Source of the DNA: Thalassobius sp. I31.1
Lineage (GTDB): Bacteria > Pseudomonadota > Alphaproteobacteria > Rhodobacterales > Rhodobacteraceae
NCBI RefSeq assembly: GCF_003031585.1
Contig: NZ_PWAA01000004.1
Coordinates: forward strand, 38,783 to 102,782
Length of the DNA: 64,000 nucleotides
Direction of reading: 5' to 3'
Shown here: positions 17,117-25,474 of the stretch, piece after piece
Position numbering within the stretch: position 1 is the first letter of the stretch
Layout of the letters: every line of letters starts with the position of its first letter
The notes under the pieces: generated by a model
The model's input: only the letters and a program-made list of their open reading frames with translations
Databases searched by the model: none
What the model was told of the DNA's origin: nothing
Made by a program: the position numbers and the translations under genes

Positions 17117-18109
17117 TCAGATCAGACCCTGTTTCTGGAACAAAGCTTTCATATCACTTTTCGGGCGCGGGCCGATGTGACGGATACATTCCGCTGCGGA
17201 TGTGGTGCCCATCTTGCCGCAGGTTTCCAGATCCTGACCGGTCGCCAGGCCATACAGGAAACCGGCTGCGAACATATCACCAGCTCCCGTCGCATCCACA
17301 GGCGTGATGGTTTCCACAGGGATTTCGACCTTCTCATCACCACGGATAATCACCACCGGATCGCCGGAACGGGTGCAGACCACCAGATCACATTCCTTGC
17401 GCGCCATTTCCAGGGCATCCATGACGTTGTTCTGCTCGTACAGCGAACACCATTCTTCCTCATTGCCCAGAACGTAATCCATTTCCTCTTTCACCAGACG
17501 GCGGAAATCATCACGGTGACGGTCAACGCAAAAGGGGTCAGACAGGGAAATACCGGTTTTGCCGCCTGTGGAACGGCAGGCTTTGGCAGCTGCGGTGAAA
17601 GCTTCTTTGCCCTCAGGTTTGTCGAACAGATACCCTTCAAGGAAAATATATTCCGCGTCAGCTGCCACATCATCAGATACATCTGCCGGGCTGATGTCCG
17701 CTGAAATACCAAGGTAGGTGTTCATGGAACGCTCGCCATCCGGCGACACAAAGATCATGGAACGTGATGTTGGCAGGTCACTGTCGGCAACTGGCGGGTT
17801 CACAAAGGCCGTGCCGCCTGCTTCGGTGCTTTCCACATAAAACCGTCCCAGCGCATCATCGCGCACACGACCGATCAGCGCGGTATCAAGGCCAAGCGTA
17901 CCAAGGGCGGCAAGCGTGTTGCAGACAGAACCACCAGGCGCCTGAACGCGGCTTTCCATAGCGCCGTAAAGCGTTTCGGCACGGTCTTTTTCAACCAGCT
18001 GCATGATGCCTTTTTCAATCCCCATGTGGTCAAGGAAGGTGTCATCACATTGGGTCAGCACATCCACAATCGCATTGCCGATACCCACAACTTTATACTT
18101 TTTGCTCAT
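17117..18109 (-). CDS. Adenosine kinase (PfkB/ribokinase family)
   Basis: A 330-residue PfkB-family sugar/nucleoside kinase. GIGNAIVDVL at the N-terminus, PGGSVCNTLAALG, and the C-terminal catalytic DATGAGDMFAAGFLYG with its anion hole and base Asp are all intact. Proteobacterial members of this subgroup are annotated as adenosine kinase, phosphorylating adenosine to AMP for purine salvage. It lies 15 bp downstream of nth. Substrate is assigned from subgroup resemblance, so ribokinase-like activity on another nucleoside is possible. Confidence 0.87.
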   Translation of the reverse strand: MSKKYKVVGIGNAIVDVLTQCDDTFLDHMGIEKGIMQLVEKDRAETLYGAMESRVQAPGGSVCNTLAALGTLGLDTALIGRVRDDALGRFYVESTEAGGTAFVNPPVADSDLPTSRSMIFVSPDGERSMNTYLGISADISPADVSDDVAADAEYIFLEGYLFDKPEGKEAFTAAAKACRSTGGKTGISLSDPFCVDRHRDDFRRLVKEEMDYVLGNEEEWCSLYEQNNVMDALEMARKECDLVVCTRSGDPVVIIRGDEKVEIPVETITPVDATGAGDMFAAGFLYGLATGQDLETCGKMGTTSAAECIRHIGPRPKSDMKALFQKQGLI

Positions 18110-18124
18110 CCCAGACGCTCCGGC

Positions 18125-18790
18125 TTACAGGTTTTTATCTTCAAACAGGCAGAGATCACGTATCAGGCAATTGCTGCACATTGGTTTACGGGCCTTACAA
18201 ACATAACGCCCGTGCAGGATCAACCAATGATGGGCGTGATGCTGAAATTCGGCCGGAATGTTGTCTTCAATCGCACGTTCCACCGCATCCACATCCTTGC
18301 CCGGACAAATGCCAGTGCGATGGCCGATGCGGAAAATATGCGTGTCCACGGCCTGGGCCGGTTGTTTGAACCACATGTTCAGAACCACATTTGCGGTTTT
18401 GCGTCCGACACCTGGCAGGCTGACCAGGGCCGCACGCGACGATGGCACTTCGCCGCCATAGTCATCCACAAGGATTTGCGCTGTCTTCATGACATTCTTT
18501 GCCTTCTGACGATAAAGCCCGATGGTTTTGATATGTTCGGTCAGCACGTCGATCCCCAGATCCAGCATCTTCTGTGGGGTATCAGCGACTTTAAACAGCT
18601 CTTTCGTGGCTTTGTTTACGCCCACATCCGTCGCCTGGGCTGACAGCGCCACAGCAACCACAAGCGTATAGGCATTGGTGTGGTCCAGTTCCCCCTTGGG
18701 TTCTGGTTCCAAATCCCGAAAACGCGTGAAGATCTCCTTCAGCACAGGATAGGACATTTGCTTGGCGGGTTTGGCTGGCTTATCTGTCAT
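18125..18790 (-). CDS. nth: Endonuclease III
   Basis: A 221-residue bifunctional DNA glycosylase/AP lyase for oxidised pyrimidines. The helix-hairpin-helix is LPGVGRKTANVVLN, the catalytic Lys/Asp region is QAVDTHIFRIGHRTG, and the C-terminal iron-sulfur loop CKARKPMCSNCLIRDLC gives Cys spacing 6-2-5 for a [4Fe-4S] cluster. All key residues are present. It lies upstream of the adenosine kinase gene on the same strand. Confidence 0.96.
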   Translation of the reverse strand: MTDKPAKPAKQMSYPVLKEIFTRFRDLEPEPKGELDHTNAYTLVVAVALSAQATDVGVNKATKELFKVADTPQKMLDLGIDVLTEHIKTIGLYRQKAKNVMKTAQILVDDYGGEVPSSRAALVSLPGVGRKTANVVLNMWFKQPAQAVDTHIFRIGHRTGICPGKDVDAVERAIEDNIPAEFQHHAHHWLILHGRYVCKARKPMCSNCLIRDLCLFEDKNL

Positions 18791-18834
18791 GCCCGGTTTT
18801 ATGCCCGGATGTGGCGGAGGGGTCTAGGGGGTGT

Positions 18835-19311
18835 TCAGGGAAATCGCGTTGCTCTGGATATGCGGTCAAACAATTCCTGCTGTCGACGAAATTGCCGTAA
18901 AAGCGGTGGATCAACCAAATCTTGTAATTGCTGCATCCGATTCAGTGCCGTGTTCATAGCCCTTAATGAAGGAGGGTTTACCGCACTATCAAAACGCCTG
19001 AATATAGTTCGTATATCATATCGATTTGAACAGCTAGTTTCGCTGCATTGCGATGTTTCCCTTCTCAACTCCGCGTGACGCTCCTTCGCAGCTTCTAGGC
19101 GTTCATCTGCAGTATTGTTCCACTTTCTTAAGAGGCGTCGTCTGACCTTTTCCCAGTCTTGCTCAGGGAAATGCTTCGTAGCGATTTTTTCAATCGTAGG
19201 TGTTTTTTTCAGGCTGGGGTTGCGAATTAATATATCAGCCACTTCGTCGAGGTAGCGTGCGTCATTGAGTGTAGTGCCTTTTGGTCGGCCGCGTGAACGT
19301 TTATGTTCCAT
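18835..19311 (-). CDS. Hypothetical protein with AT-hook-like N-terminus
   Basis: A 158-residue charged protein with no family I recognise. It starts MEHKRSRGRPKGTTLN, where RGRPKG is a core AT-hook sequence, followed by a helical region (RYLDEVADILIRNP, then EKVRRRLLRKWNN) that could be a helix-turn-helix, then basic helices to the end. AAGGAA lies eight bases before the ATG. The gene and the 170 bp upstream are AT-richer than the flanking nth and WYL-regulator genes, suggesting local acquisition. DNA binding is a guess from the AT-hook-like motif. Confidence 0.6.
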   Translation of the reverse strand: MEHKRSRGRPKGTTLNDARYLDEVADILIRNPSLKKTPTIEKIATKHFPEQDWEKVRRRLLRKWNNTADERLEAAKERHAELRRETSQCSETSCSNRYDIRTIFRRFDSAVNPPSLRAMNTALNRMQQLQDLVDPPLLRQFRRQQELFDRISRATRFP

Positions 19312-19483
19312 GTCAAATTTCCTTCAAAATGTTGAACCGTCGTGGTCATGCATCCAATATGTGGATGGTTTTTTCACCAATCTAGTGACAAGAATTCGAG
19401 AAGTGATTTTTCTTAGGACATTAAATAGCAGGTTTAGGGCATTAAATCATCTGGGTGGTGAAGGGTTAAGGACAATAAATCAG

Positions 19484-20173
19484 TCAGACACCACATTCCC
19501 GTTCCATCTGCGCATAGAAATCCACCAGTCGTTTGCCACGCTCTTCCTTAAATCTCTCGCCCTCCGCCATATCCCGGATACGATCCAGGCGGAACATGCG
19601 GAAATCTTCGCGCAGCTCGCACCAGCCGACAATTGTCCAGACTTTACCCCAGAACCACAGACCCAGCGGGCGGATGATGCGGGTGGTCTCGGACCCTTCC
19701 GCATCGGCGTAGTCTAGTGACAGGCGCAGGCGCGTATCGCAGGCTGCTTCGATCCGGTCGATCTTTTCACGTACCGCATCGCTTAATTCCGGCGAGGAGA
19801 CTGAATGCACCGGCACCGCTTCCGCATGCACCCGGTCCCGATCCGGCAGCACGGCGTTGATCTTGACCAGTGCCTCTTCCGCCGCCGCGGCCATTTCGGC
19901 CCCGCCCCAGGCTTTGATCAGCCGGGCACCGGCGACAAGGGCGGTGATTTCCTTATGGGTGAACATCAGAGGCGGCAGATCATAGCCATCCCGCATCAGG
20001 TAACCGACCCCGGCCTCGCCATCAATGGGCACGCCAGAGCCGATCAGATCCGCAATATCACGGTAAATCGTGCGTTCCGATACTTCCAGACGATCCGCCA
20101 GCATACGCGCCGTGGTCAGGCGGCCACCCCGAAGATACTGCACAATCTGAAACAACCGGTCCGCACGCCGCAT
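19484..20173 (-). CDS. YafY-type HTH/WYL-domain transcriptional regulator
   Basis: A 229-residue regulator: residues about 1-60 are a DeoR-like helix-turn-helix (LADRLEVSERTIYRDI), a linker follows, and residues about 135-215 are a WYL-type ligand domain (RIIRPLGLWFWGKVWTIVGWCELREDFRMFRLDRI). WYL domains are thought to bind nucleic acid or nucleotide ligands. It starts 3 bp after the VOC gene stop, so the two form an operon and the VOC protein is a likely target. Confidence 0.87.
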   Translation of the reverse strand: MRRADRLFQIVQYLRGGRLTTARMLADRLEVSERTIYRDIADLIGSGVPIDGEAGVGYLMRDGYDLPPLMFTHKEITALVAGARLIKAWGGAEMAAAAEEALVKINAVLPDRDRVHAEAVPVHSVSSPELSDAVREKIDRIEAACDTRLRLSLDYADAEGSETTRIIRPLGLWFWGKVWTIVGWCELREDFRMFRLDRIRDMAEGERFKEERGKRLVDFYAQMERECGV

Positions 20174-20176
20174 GGG

Positions 20177-20566
20177 TTAATTCCCTTCAAACAGCCCGAT
20201 GGAATTTCCACAGGGGTCAATGCCATAAACAAAGCGCCCTGCCGGGATCACCACCGGATCACCTTTCAGAACTTCGCCGCCAGCAGCCTCAAAGCGTTCT
20301 GCGGTTGCCTCAAGCCTATCAGGCACCACCAGATGCAGCGTCGCCCCGGATCCATCCTTCGCGGGCTTGCCTTCATAAAGGTTCCCGGCAACGCCTTCGC
20401 CATCGGCTGTCGGGATCATCGCAATCATATTCGGGCCCATATCCATAGTCTGCAGATCATAGTGAAAGACCGCATTGTAAAAGGCCACAGCTTTCTCAAG
20501 ATTGCTGACAGGCAGTTCCGCCCAGATCAGGGCGTGTTGGGGTTTGAACGGGTTGTTGGTCATCAT
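20177..20566 (-). CDS. VOC family protein
   Basis: A 129-residue VOC domain protein. ALIWAELPVSNLEKAVAFYNAVF is the N-terminal unit and RFVYGIDPCGNSIGLFE the C-terminal strand. This subgroup is often annotated as a glyoxalase-like or lactoylglutathione lyase-related protein; the substrate is unknown. It lies in an operon with the WYL regulator 3 bp downstream. Two adjacent ATG codons occur at the start; the first is used here. Confidence 0.84.
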   Translation of the reverse strand: MMTNNPFKPQHALIWAELPVSNLEKAVAFYNAVFHYDLQTMDMGPNMIAMIPTADGEGVAGNLYEGKPAKDGSGATLHLVVPDRLEATAERFEAAGGEVLKGDPVVIPAGRFVYGIDPCGNSIGLFEGN

Positions 20567-20601
20567 GTGTTCCTTTGTATCAGGATTTCACTTTGACAGC
20601 C

Positions 20602-20629
20602 CCCTCCTGACAACATCCTGTCAGGAGGG
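20602..20629. terminator. Hairpin at the 3' end of the ankyrin-kelch gene
   Basis: CCCTCCTGACA and TGTCAGGAGGG form a perfect 11-bp stem with a six-base loop, overlapping the stop codon of the upstream gene. There is no T-run on the minus strand, so it may be a weak terminator, an mRNA-stabilising stem or a processing site before the VOC gene. Confidence 0.45.
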
Positions 20630-22072
20630 TTGCCTGATCAGGATGTTTTTTTCCCAGGTCAGTGTCCTGAGATCCAGCGTATAATTACTGTCATTGTCGC
20701 AAAAGCCAGGTTCGGTCTTGCCGCCCATAACCATGATCTTATCATCATGTAAGAGTGATTTATGCCGGTGGATCCAGCCGGGGTTTTCACCGATGGTCTG
20801 TAGGTTCTCAATAGAATAATCGGAAAGATCCAGGCGCAATACCTGTGTAATGCCTTCCTTCCGATGCTCGGGATACCCAAGAGATCCAATGATCCAGATG
20901 TGATTTCTGACAAGTGTAGCCGTGTGGAAATCTGTCGGAGGGAAGACATCTTCAGGATAGATGAAGTGCGCCACACCGCCTTTCGCGCCCAACACAGTGA
21001 CATCAGCATAGATACAGAAATCCGGGTGATAGCCGTCTTCGTGTTCTCCGGCAATCAGGATAAGCCGCCCATCCGGCAGGGAGGTCGCACTGCGTCCATA
21101 GCGATGTACGGACCAGATCGGTTTGGATTTGTCCTCTTCATACGACAGGTATTTGGGGCCAGCATATCTTCCGGTGCGCATTTGTTCATACCAGAAGGCG
21201 GGCATAAATCGTTCTGGGTTGGCTCTGCCAGGCCGTGCGCTCCGGTTGCGGTCAAATTTCTTCTGGGAGAGCGGCCGTTCGGGCAGGAAGCCAAATACGG
21301 GCGCTTCGGGGGTTACCGCGTATTGCAGGTGTGAAGGAGGGATGCCGTTCACAACAAACAAACGACGTATCTGATCAGATTTAGCGACCCGCAGGACCGA
21401 CGAATACTCACGCTGAGGGCTTGAATAGGGTGAGGCTCCCGCTTTCAGTAACAGATCTGCGGTCTGGGCGTCATCATTCTCCGAAGCGAGTTCTAACGCA
21501 CTGGTGCCATATGTGGTGCTGGCATCAGGGGAAAACCCTTCCTTAAGAAGCCAGGCGACAACTTTAGCTGCGCGGGCCCGTGTCGCCGCCATAAGGGCAT
21601 CCCCGGAACGGTTCTGATAGCTGGCTGATTGTTCCGCATAGGTCTTTGCCGCACTCAGTTTTCCGACGTTGCAGGCGAAAATGAATGCGTCGGTTTCATG
21701 GGTGTTGGGCGTTTCTGGGAGTTCCCCAAGCGCAATTGCGATCTGGTCTGCGGTCCATCTAATGCGCGCGCCTGCCTTCAGAAGAACCCGCATTGACGCC
21801 AGTTTACCGTTATAAAAACAACGTTGAGCCGGTGTGGTGCCATAGTTCCCGGGTGTTTCGTTTGGATCTTCACCCGCTGCCAGGTGTTGACGCAGAGCTG
21901 TCACAAGTTCCGCATCCGGTAAGCTGACAACGTTTCGCAAGACAGGTGGGAAATGGCTGACAAGCCGGCTGGCCCGTTCTTCAGCTTCGCTTATTAGGCC
22001 GTGTGCATGTAAAGCCCGTTGAATAGCAGCTTCTTCCACCTGAAAGCGGGCGTGTAGTTCCAGAACATTCAT
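20621..22072 (-). CDS. Ankyrin-repeat/kelch-like fusion protein
   Basis: A 483-residue soluble protein with no signal peptide. Residues about 60-260 contain ankyrin-type helices (YGTTPAQRCFYNGKLASMRVLLKAGA, then YGTSALELASENDDAQTADLLLKAGA). The C-terminal part from about residue 330 contains kelch-like beta-propeller blades (RYGRSATSLPDGRLILIAGE, FHTATLVRNHIWIIGSLG, HRHKSLLHDDKIMVMGGKT). Both are protein-interaction scaffolds. Only two or three blades are evident, so the propeller would be incomplete or divergent. The function is unknown, and the combination is unusual for a bacterial protein. Confidence 0.72.
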   Translation of the reverse strand: MNVLELHARFQVEEAAIQRALHAHGLISEAEERASRLVSHFPPVLRNVVSLPDAELVTALRQHLAAGEDPNETPGNYGTTPAQRCFYNGKLASMRVLLKAGARIRWTADQIAIALGELPETPNTHETDAFIFACNVGKLSAAKTYAEQSASYQNRSGDALMAATRARAAKVVAWLLKEGFSPDASTTYGTSALELASENDDAQTADLLLKAGASPYSSPQREYSSVLRVAKSDQIRRLFVVNGIPPSHLQYAVTPEAPVFGFLPERPLSQKKFDRNRSARPGRANPERFMPAFWYEQMRTGRYAGPKYLSYEEDKSKPIWSVHRYGRSATSLPDGRLILIAGEHEDGYHPDFCIYADVTVLGAKGGVAHFIYPEDVFPPTDFHTATLVRNHIWIIGSLGYPEHRKEGITQVLRLDLSDYSIENLQTIGENPGWIHRHKSLLHDDKIMVMGGKTEPGFCDNDSNYTLDLRTLTWEKNILIRQPS

Positions 22073-22156
22073 TTGTTTTCGCCGTCATATCGGCGCGAAA
22101 GGAAATATACCGCTAAAGTGCATGATGGTTTCGAAAAGCGCAACAGAATGTACGCC

Positions 22157-22891
22157 TCAGAACCAATCCAGCTCGTCTTTGGTTGCGCCCGCCGGATTAT
22201 ATTCGCCGCTGATCAGGCCGTCATATCCGGCCTTATCAAGTGCCCGGAAAAAGGCCGGGAAGTCATAGCCTGCCGCAGGTTCATGGCGATCCGGATGGGA
22301 TGATACCTGAATGTGCTGCACAAGGAGCTGATACTTGCGGAACAGCTTCAGCGGATCATGGCCCATATTCATCGCGTGGAATGTATCTAACAGCAGGCCG
22401 GCATTCGGACGGTTCACCTTTTCCAGCACCTGCGCGGCCTGTTCAAAACTGTTCAGCCCATAGCCCGGCACAGCCTGCGCACTGATCGGTTCAATGATAA
22501 AGCTTTGCTCTGGTTCCAGATCACAGGCCTGGATCAGGTTTTCTGTCAGCACATCTGATGCGCTCGCGCCCGCGATCCCGGCCATCACATGGATATGATG
22601 CACGCCCAGAATATCCGCGATGTCGATGGTTTTCACAATCTGACTGAAGAACGCCATTTGCTGGCCATCCTGTGCGCCAATGCCCCAGGCCTCGCCACGT
22701 GGGGTGTCGATCAGGGCGAATTCCACGCCCGCCGCCTCTGCAAGGCGGGCCAGTTCTTCCGGGCTTTCTTCGGCTTCATCGGGCCAGAGCAACTCTACCG
22801 CCTGAAACCCGCTATCCGCCGCCGCCTGAAAGCGATCGCTCAGAGGCAGTTCCTGGAACAGCATTGTCAGGTTCGCGCAAAACCGGGCCAT
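22157..22891 (-). CDS. Hydroxypyruvate isomerase-like TIM-barrel protein
   Basis: A 244-residue xylose-isomerase-like TIM barrel (AP_endonuc_2 fold). MARFCANLTMLFQELPLSDRF is the typical Hyi/OtnI N-terminus, with IEPIS, LLLDTFHAMNMG, QHIQVSSHPDRHEP and SGEYNP carrying the expected metal-site Glu, Asp, His and Glu. It likely interconverts hydroxypyruvate and tartronate semialdehyde, or a four-carbon analogue as in OtnI. Its start overlaps the DUF1285 stop (ATGA type), so the two are coupled. No glyoxylate-pathway neighbours are present, so the exact substrate is uncertain. Confidence 0.82.
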   Translation of the reverse strand: MARFCANLTMLFQELPLSDRFQAAADSGFQAVELLWPDEAEESPEELARLAEAAGVEFALIDTPRGEAWGIGAQDGQQMAFFSQIVKTIDIADILGVHHIHVMAGIAGASASDVLTENLIQACDLEPEQSFIIEPISAQAVPGYGLNSFEQAAQVLEKVNRPNAGLLLDTFHAMNMGHDPLKLFRKYQLLVQHIQVSSHPDRHEPAAGYDFPAFFRALDKAGYDGLISGEYNPAGATKDELDWF

Positions 22892-23493
22892 CAGACGTCA
22901 AGCTCGGCTGAGGGAATGATCGGGAAGAACTGGCCAGAGGACCAGACGCCAAACCAGCTTTCCCCTTCCAAATCTTCATGCGCGCCGATTTCCACCAGGC
23001 GGTAGAAACTTTTGCGATCAATCAGGGCTTCAAGGTTCGCGCGGATCAGAACGTAAGGCGATGGTTCCCCGGTTTCCGGATCCCGCACCACACGAATAGG
23101 GTTCTCAGGCCCGGCCACAGCTTCGTCATCCACATGGGTCACAAAAGTCATGACCTGATCCCGGCCTTCGCCCGTCGTTTCAAAGTCAATCGCGACAAAG
23201 GGCGCGTCATCCACAGTGATGCCGACTTTCTCAACGGGCGTGACCAGAAAGTAATCTTCGCCATCTTTGCGAATGATGGAAGAAAACAGCTTTACCAGTT
23301 CTTTCCGGCCCATGGGCGTTCCAAGGTACCACCATGTTCCGTCCCGCGCGATACGCATATCCAGATCACCGCAGAAATCCGGGTTCCACAGATGCACCGG
23401 CGGCGGGCCTTTTTTGCTGGCCGCTTTGACAGCAGATGCGAGGTTTTCCGCCGATGGGGCAGCAGTTTTCTGGTCGTTTGAGGATTTTGTCAT
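22891..23493 (-). CDS. DUF1285 domain-containing protein
   Basis: A 200-residue soluble protein. The DUF1285 core runs from about residue 33: PPPVHLWNPDFCGDLDMRIARDGTWWYLGTPMGR, then LVTPVEKVGITVDDAPFVA, and a RSFYRLVE-type element as DRKSFYRLVEIG. Structures of this family show two beta-rich subdomains, but no function is known. It is divergent from moxR across 74 bp, its regular place in Rhodobacterales, and is translationally coupled to the downstream hydroxypyruvate isomerase-like gene. Confidence 0.88.
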   Translation of the reverse strand: MTKSSNDQKTAAPSAENLASAVKAASKKGPPPVHLWNPDFCGDLDMRIARDGTWWYLGTPMGRKELVKLFSSIIRKDGEDYFLVTPVEKVGITVDDAPFVAIDFETTGEGRDQVMTFVTHVDDEAVAGPENPIRVVRDPETGEPSPYVLIRANLEALIDRKSFYRLVEIGAHEDLEGESWFGVWSSGQFFPIIPSAELDV

Positions 23494-23567
23494 TTGTTCT
23501 TCGTACCAATCCGGCCTTTAATGCGACTATTGTAACACGAGAATAAGCCCAGCGGGAGAGTATCAAT

Positions 23568-24587
23568 ATGGCAGAAGCGGAAAATCTTGTCGCAGAGATC
23601 GAAAACCTCGGCGAAAAGCTGTCCCGTGCGAAGGCTGAAATCGCCGCGCGCTTTATCGGTCAGGAAGAGGTGGTTGATCTTGTGCTGACGGCGCTTCTGT
23701 CCGGCGGGCATGGTCTGCTGATCGGTCAGCCGGGTCTTGGCAAGACATTGCTGGTCGAAACACTGGCCACTGTCATGGGGCTGGATGGCAGCCGTATTCA
23801 GTTCACGCCGGATCTGATGCCTGCGGATATTCTGGGTTCTGAAGTGCTTGAAAAGAAGAAGGGCGGCGAACGGGAATTCCGTTTCATCGAAGGCCCTGTC
23901 TTCTGTCAGCTGCTGATGGCGGATGAAATCAACCGCGCCTCACCACGCACGCAATCCGCCTTGCTGCAGGCGATGCAGGAAAAGGAAGTCACCATCGCGG
24001 GGCAACATCGTGCGCTGGGCAAGCCCTTCCATGTGCTGGCCACGCAAAACCCGATTGAACAGGAAGGCACCTATCCACTGCCCGAAGCACAGCTTGACCG
24101 CTTCCTTCTGCAGATCGAAGTCACCTATCCGAAACGCGATGTGGAACGCGATATTCTGTTGGCGACCACAGGTGTTGAAGATGCGCAGGCACAACAGGTT
24201 TTCAACGCAGAGGATCTGATCGCAGCACAAACGCTTCTGCGCCGGATGCCCGTGGGCGAAAGCGTGGTCGAACTGATCCTTGATCTTGTGCGATCCTTCC
24301 GTCCCGAAGATGAAAAAGCCCCTGAAATCACCCGCAATGCCGTGTCCTGGGGGCCTGGCCCACGTGCCGCCCAGGCCTTTATGCTGGCGGCGCGCGCACG
24401 GGCATTGCTGGATGGGCGCCTTGCCCCGTCCGCTGATGATGTTGCCCATCTCGCCCGTCCGGTTCTGATGCACCGTATGGCGCTGGGCTTTGCCGCACGT
24501 GCCCAGGGGCAGGACGCAGGGGCGCTGATTGATCAGGTGACGTCTGATGTGATCCGCCGTGCACGAGCTGGCGAGGCTGCCGCGTGA
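23568..24587 (+). CDS. MoxR-family AAA+ ATPase
   Basis: A 339-residue AAA+ chaperone. Walker A is GQPGLGKTLLVET and Walker B LLMADEINRASP, followed by sensor 1 in LATQNPIEQEGTYPLPEAQLDRF; the C-terminal lid has the usual PVGESVVELI and GPGPRAAQAF motifs. MoxR ATPases work with DUF58/VWA partners to mature or insert protein complexes. Its stop overlaps the DUF58 start (GTGA type), and the two downstream genes are equally tight, so all four are one operon. Confidence 0.93.
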   Translation: MAEAENLVAEIENLGEKLSRAKAEIAARFIGQEEVVDLVLTALLSGGHGLLIGQPGLGKTLLVETLATVMGLDGSRIQFTPDLMPADILGSEVLEKKKGGEREFRFIEGPVFCQLLMADEINRASPRTQSALLQAMQEKEVTIAGQHRALGKPFHVLATQNPIEQEGTYPLPEAQLDRFLLQIEVTYPKRDVERDILLATTGVEDAQAQQVFNAEDLIAAQTLLRRMPVGESVVELILDLVRSFRPEDEKAPEITRNAVSWGPGPRAAQAFMLAARARALLDGRLAPSADDVAHLARPVLMHRMALGFAARAQGQDAGALIDQVTSDVIRRARAGEAAA

Positions 24588-25474
24588 ACCAACCCACCGC
24601 CCTGACACTGCGCCGGGATGCCGCGCAATCTGCGGCTGGCCTGCCCGCGCTTCTGGCCGCGGCAGAACGTCTGGCGCAGACGGTGATGCCCGGTGTGCAT
24701 GGCCGGCGTCGTGCAGGGCAGGGGGATGAGTTCTGGCAATACCGCCCGGCGATGGATACAGATGCGCCCCGTCACATTGACTGGCGACGGTCCTCGAAAT
24801 CTGATGGTAATTTTATCCGTCAGAAAGAATGGCAACTGGCGCAAAGCGTGATGTTCCTTGTTGATCCCGGGGCCTCCATGCGCTGGGCGAGCCATAAGAA
24901 CCTGCCGCAGAAATCCCATCGTGCGGCAACGCTCGCATTGGCCTGTTCCATGCTTTTGCAACGCGGTGGCGAACGTTTCGGTCTGATCGGGGCAGAGGCC
25001 ATTCTGCCCCGCACGGGCGATGTGCAGATCATGCGTATGGCCCAGGCGCTCAGCAATGGGGAAGACACGGCACAGGATTTCACTGCACCCGATCTATCTG
25101 CCCTGCGCCCCGATACGCAACTTGTGATGATTTCTGATTTCCTCGGGGATCCCGCCGCTTTCACCCGTGCCGCTGATCAGGCTGCCGGACTTGGCGCACG
25201 CGGGGTTTTCCTTCAGATCCTTGATCCGGCGGAAGAAGCCTTCCCATGGCGCGGCCGTACGATTTTTCAAAGCGTCACGGGCCGTACAGAACATGAAACC
25301 CGTAAGGCCGATGACCTGCGCGGCCGCTACCTTGAACGCCTGAGTGCTCGTAAAGATACCCTGCAGGATCTCGCCCGGCGCACGGGCTGGCAATATCATT
25401 GTCACCACAGTGATGCGCCCGCCGCATCTGCCCTTCTCTGGCTTTATCAGGCACTGGAGCGTGCATCCCGATGA
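24584..25474 (+). CDS. DUF58 domain-containing protein
   Basis: A 296-residue partner of MoxR. The DUF58 signature is GVHGRRRAGQGDEFWQYRP followed by DAPRHIDWRRSSKSD, then a VWA-like region (SVMFLVDPGASMRW, where the MIDAS-like DxSxS is altered to DPGAS). The start is a GTG overlapping the moxR stop, and the stop overlaps the next start (ATGA type). By analogy with other MoxR clusters it bridges the ATPase and a substrate complex. Confidence 0.9.
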   Translation: MNQPTALTLRRDAAQSAAGLPALLAAAERLAQTVMPGVHGRRRAGQGDEFWQYRPAMDTDAPRHIDWRRSSKSDGNFIRQKEWQLAQSVMFLVDPGASMRWASHKNLPQKSHRAATLALACSMLLQRGGERFGLIGAEAILPRTGDVQIMRMAQALSNGEDTAQDFTAPDLSALRPDTQLVMISDFLGDPAAFTRAADQAAGLGARGVFLQILDPAEEAFPWRGRTIFQSVTGRTEHETRKADDLRGRYLERLSARKDTLQDLARRTGWQYHCHHSDAPAASALLWLYQALERASR

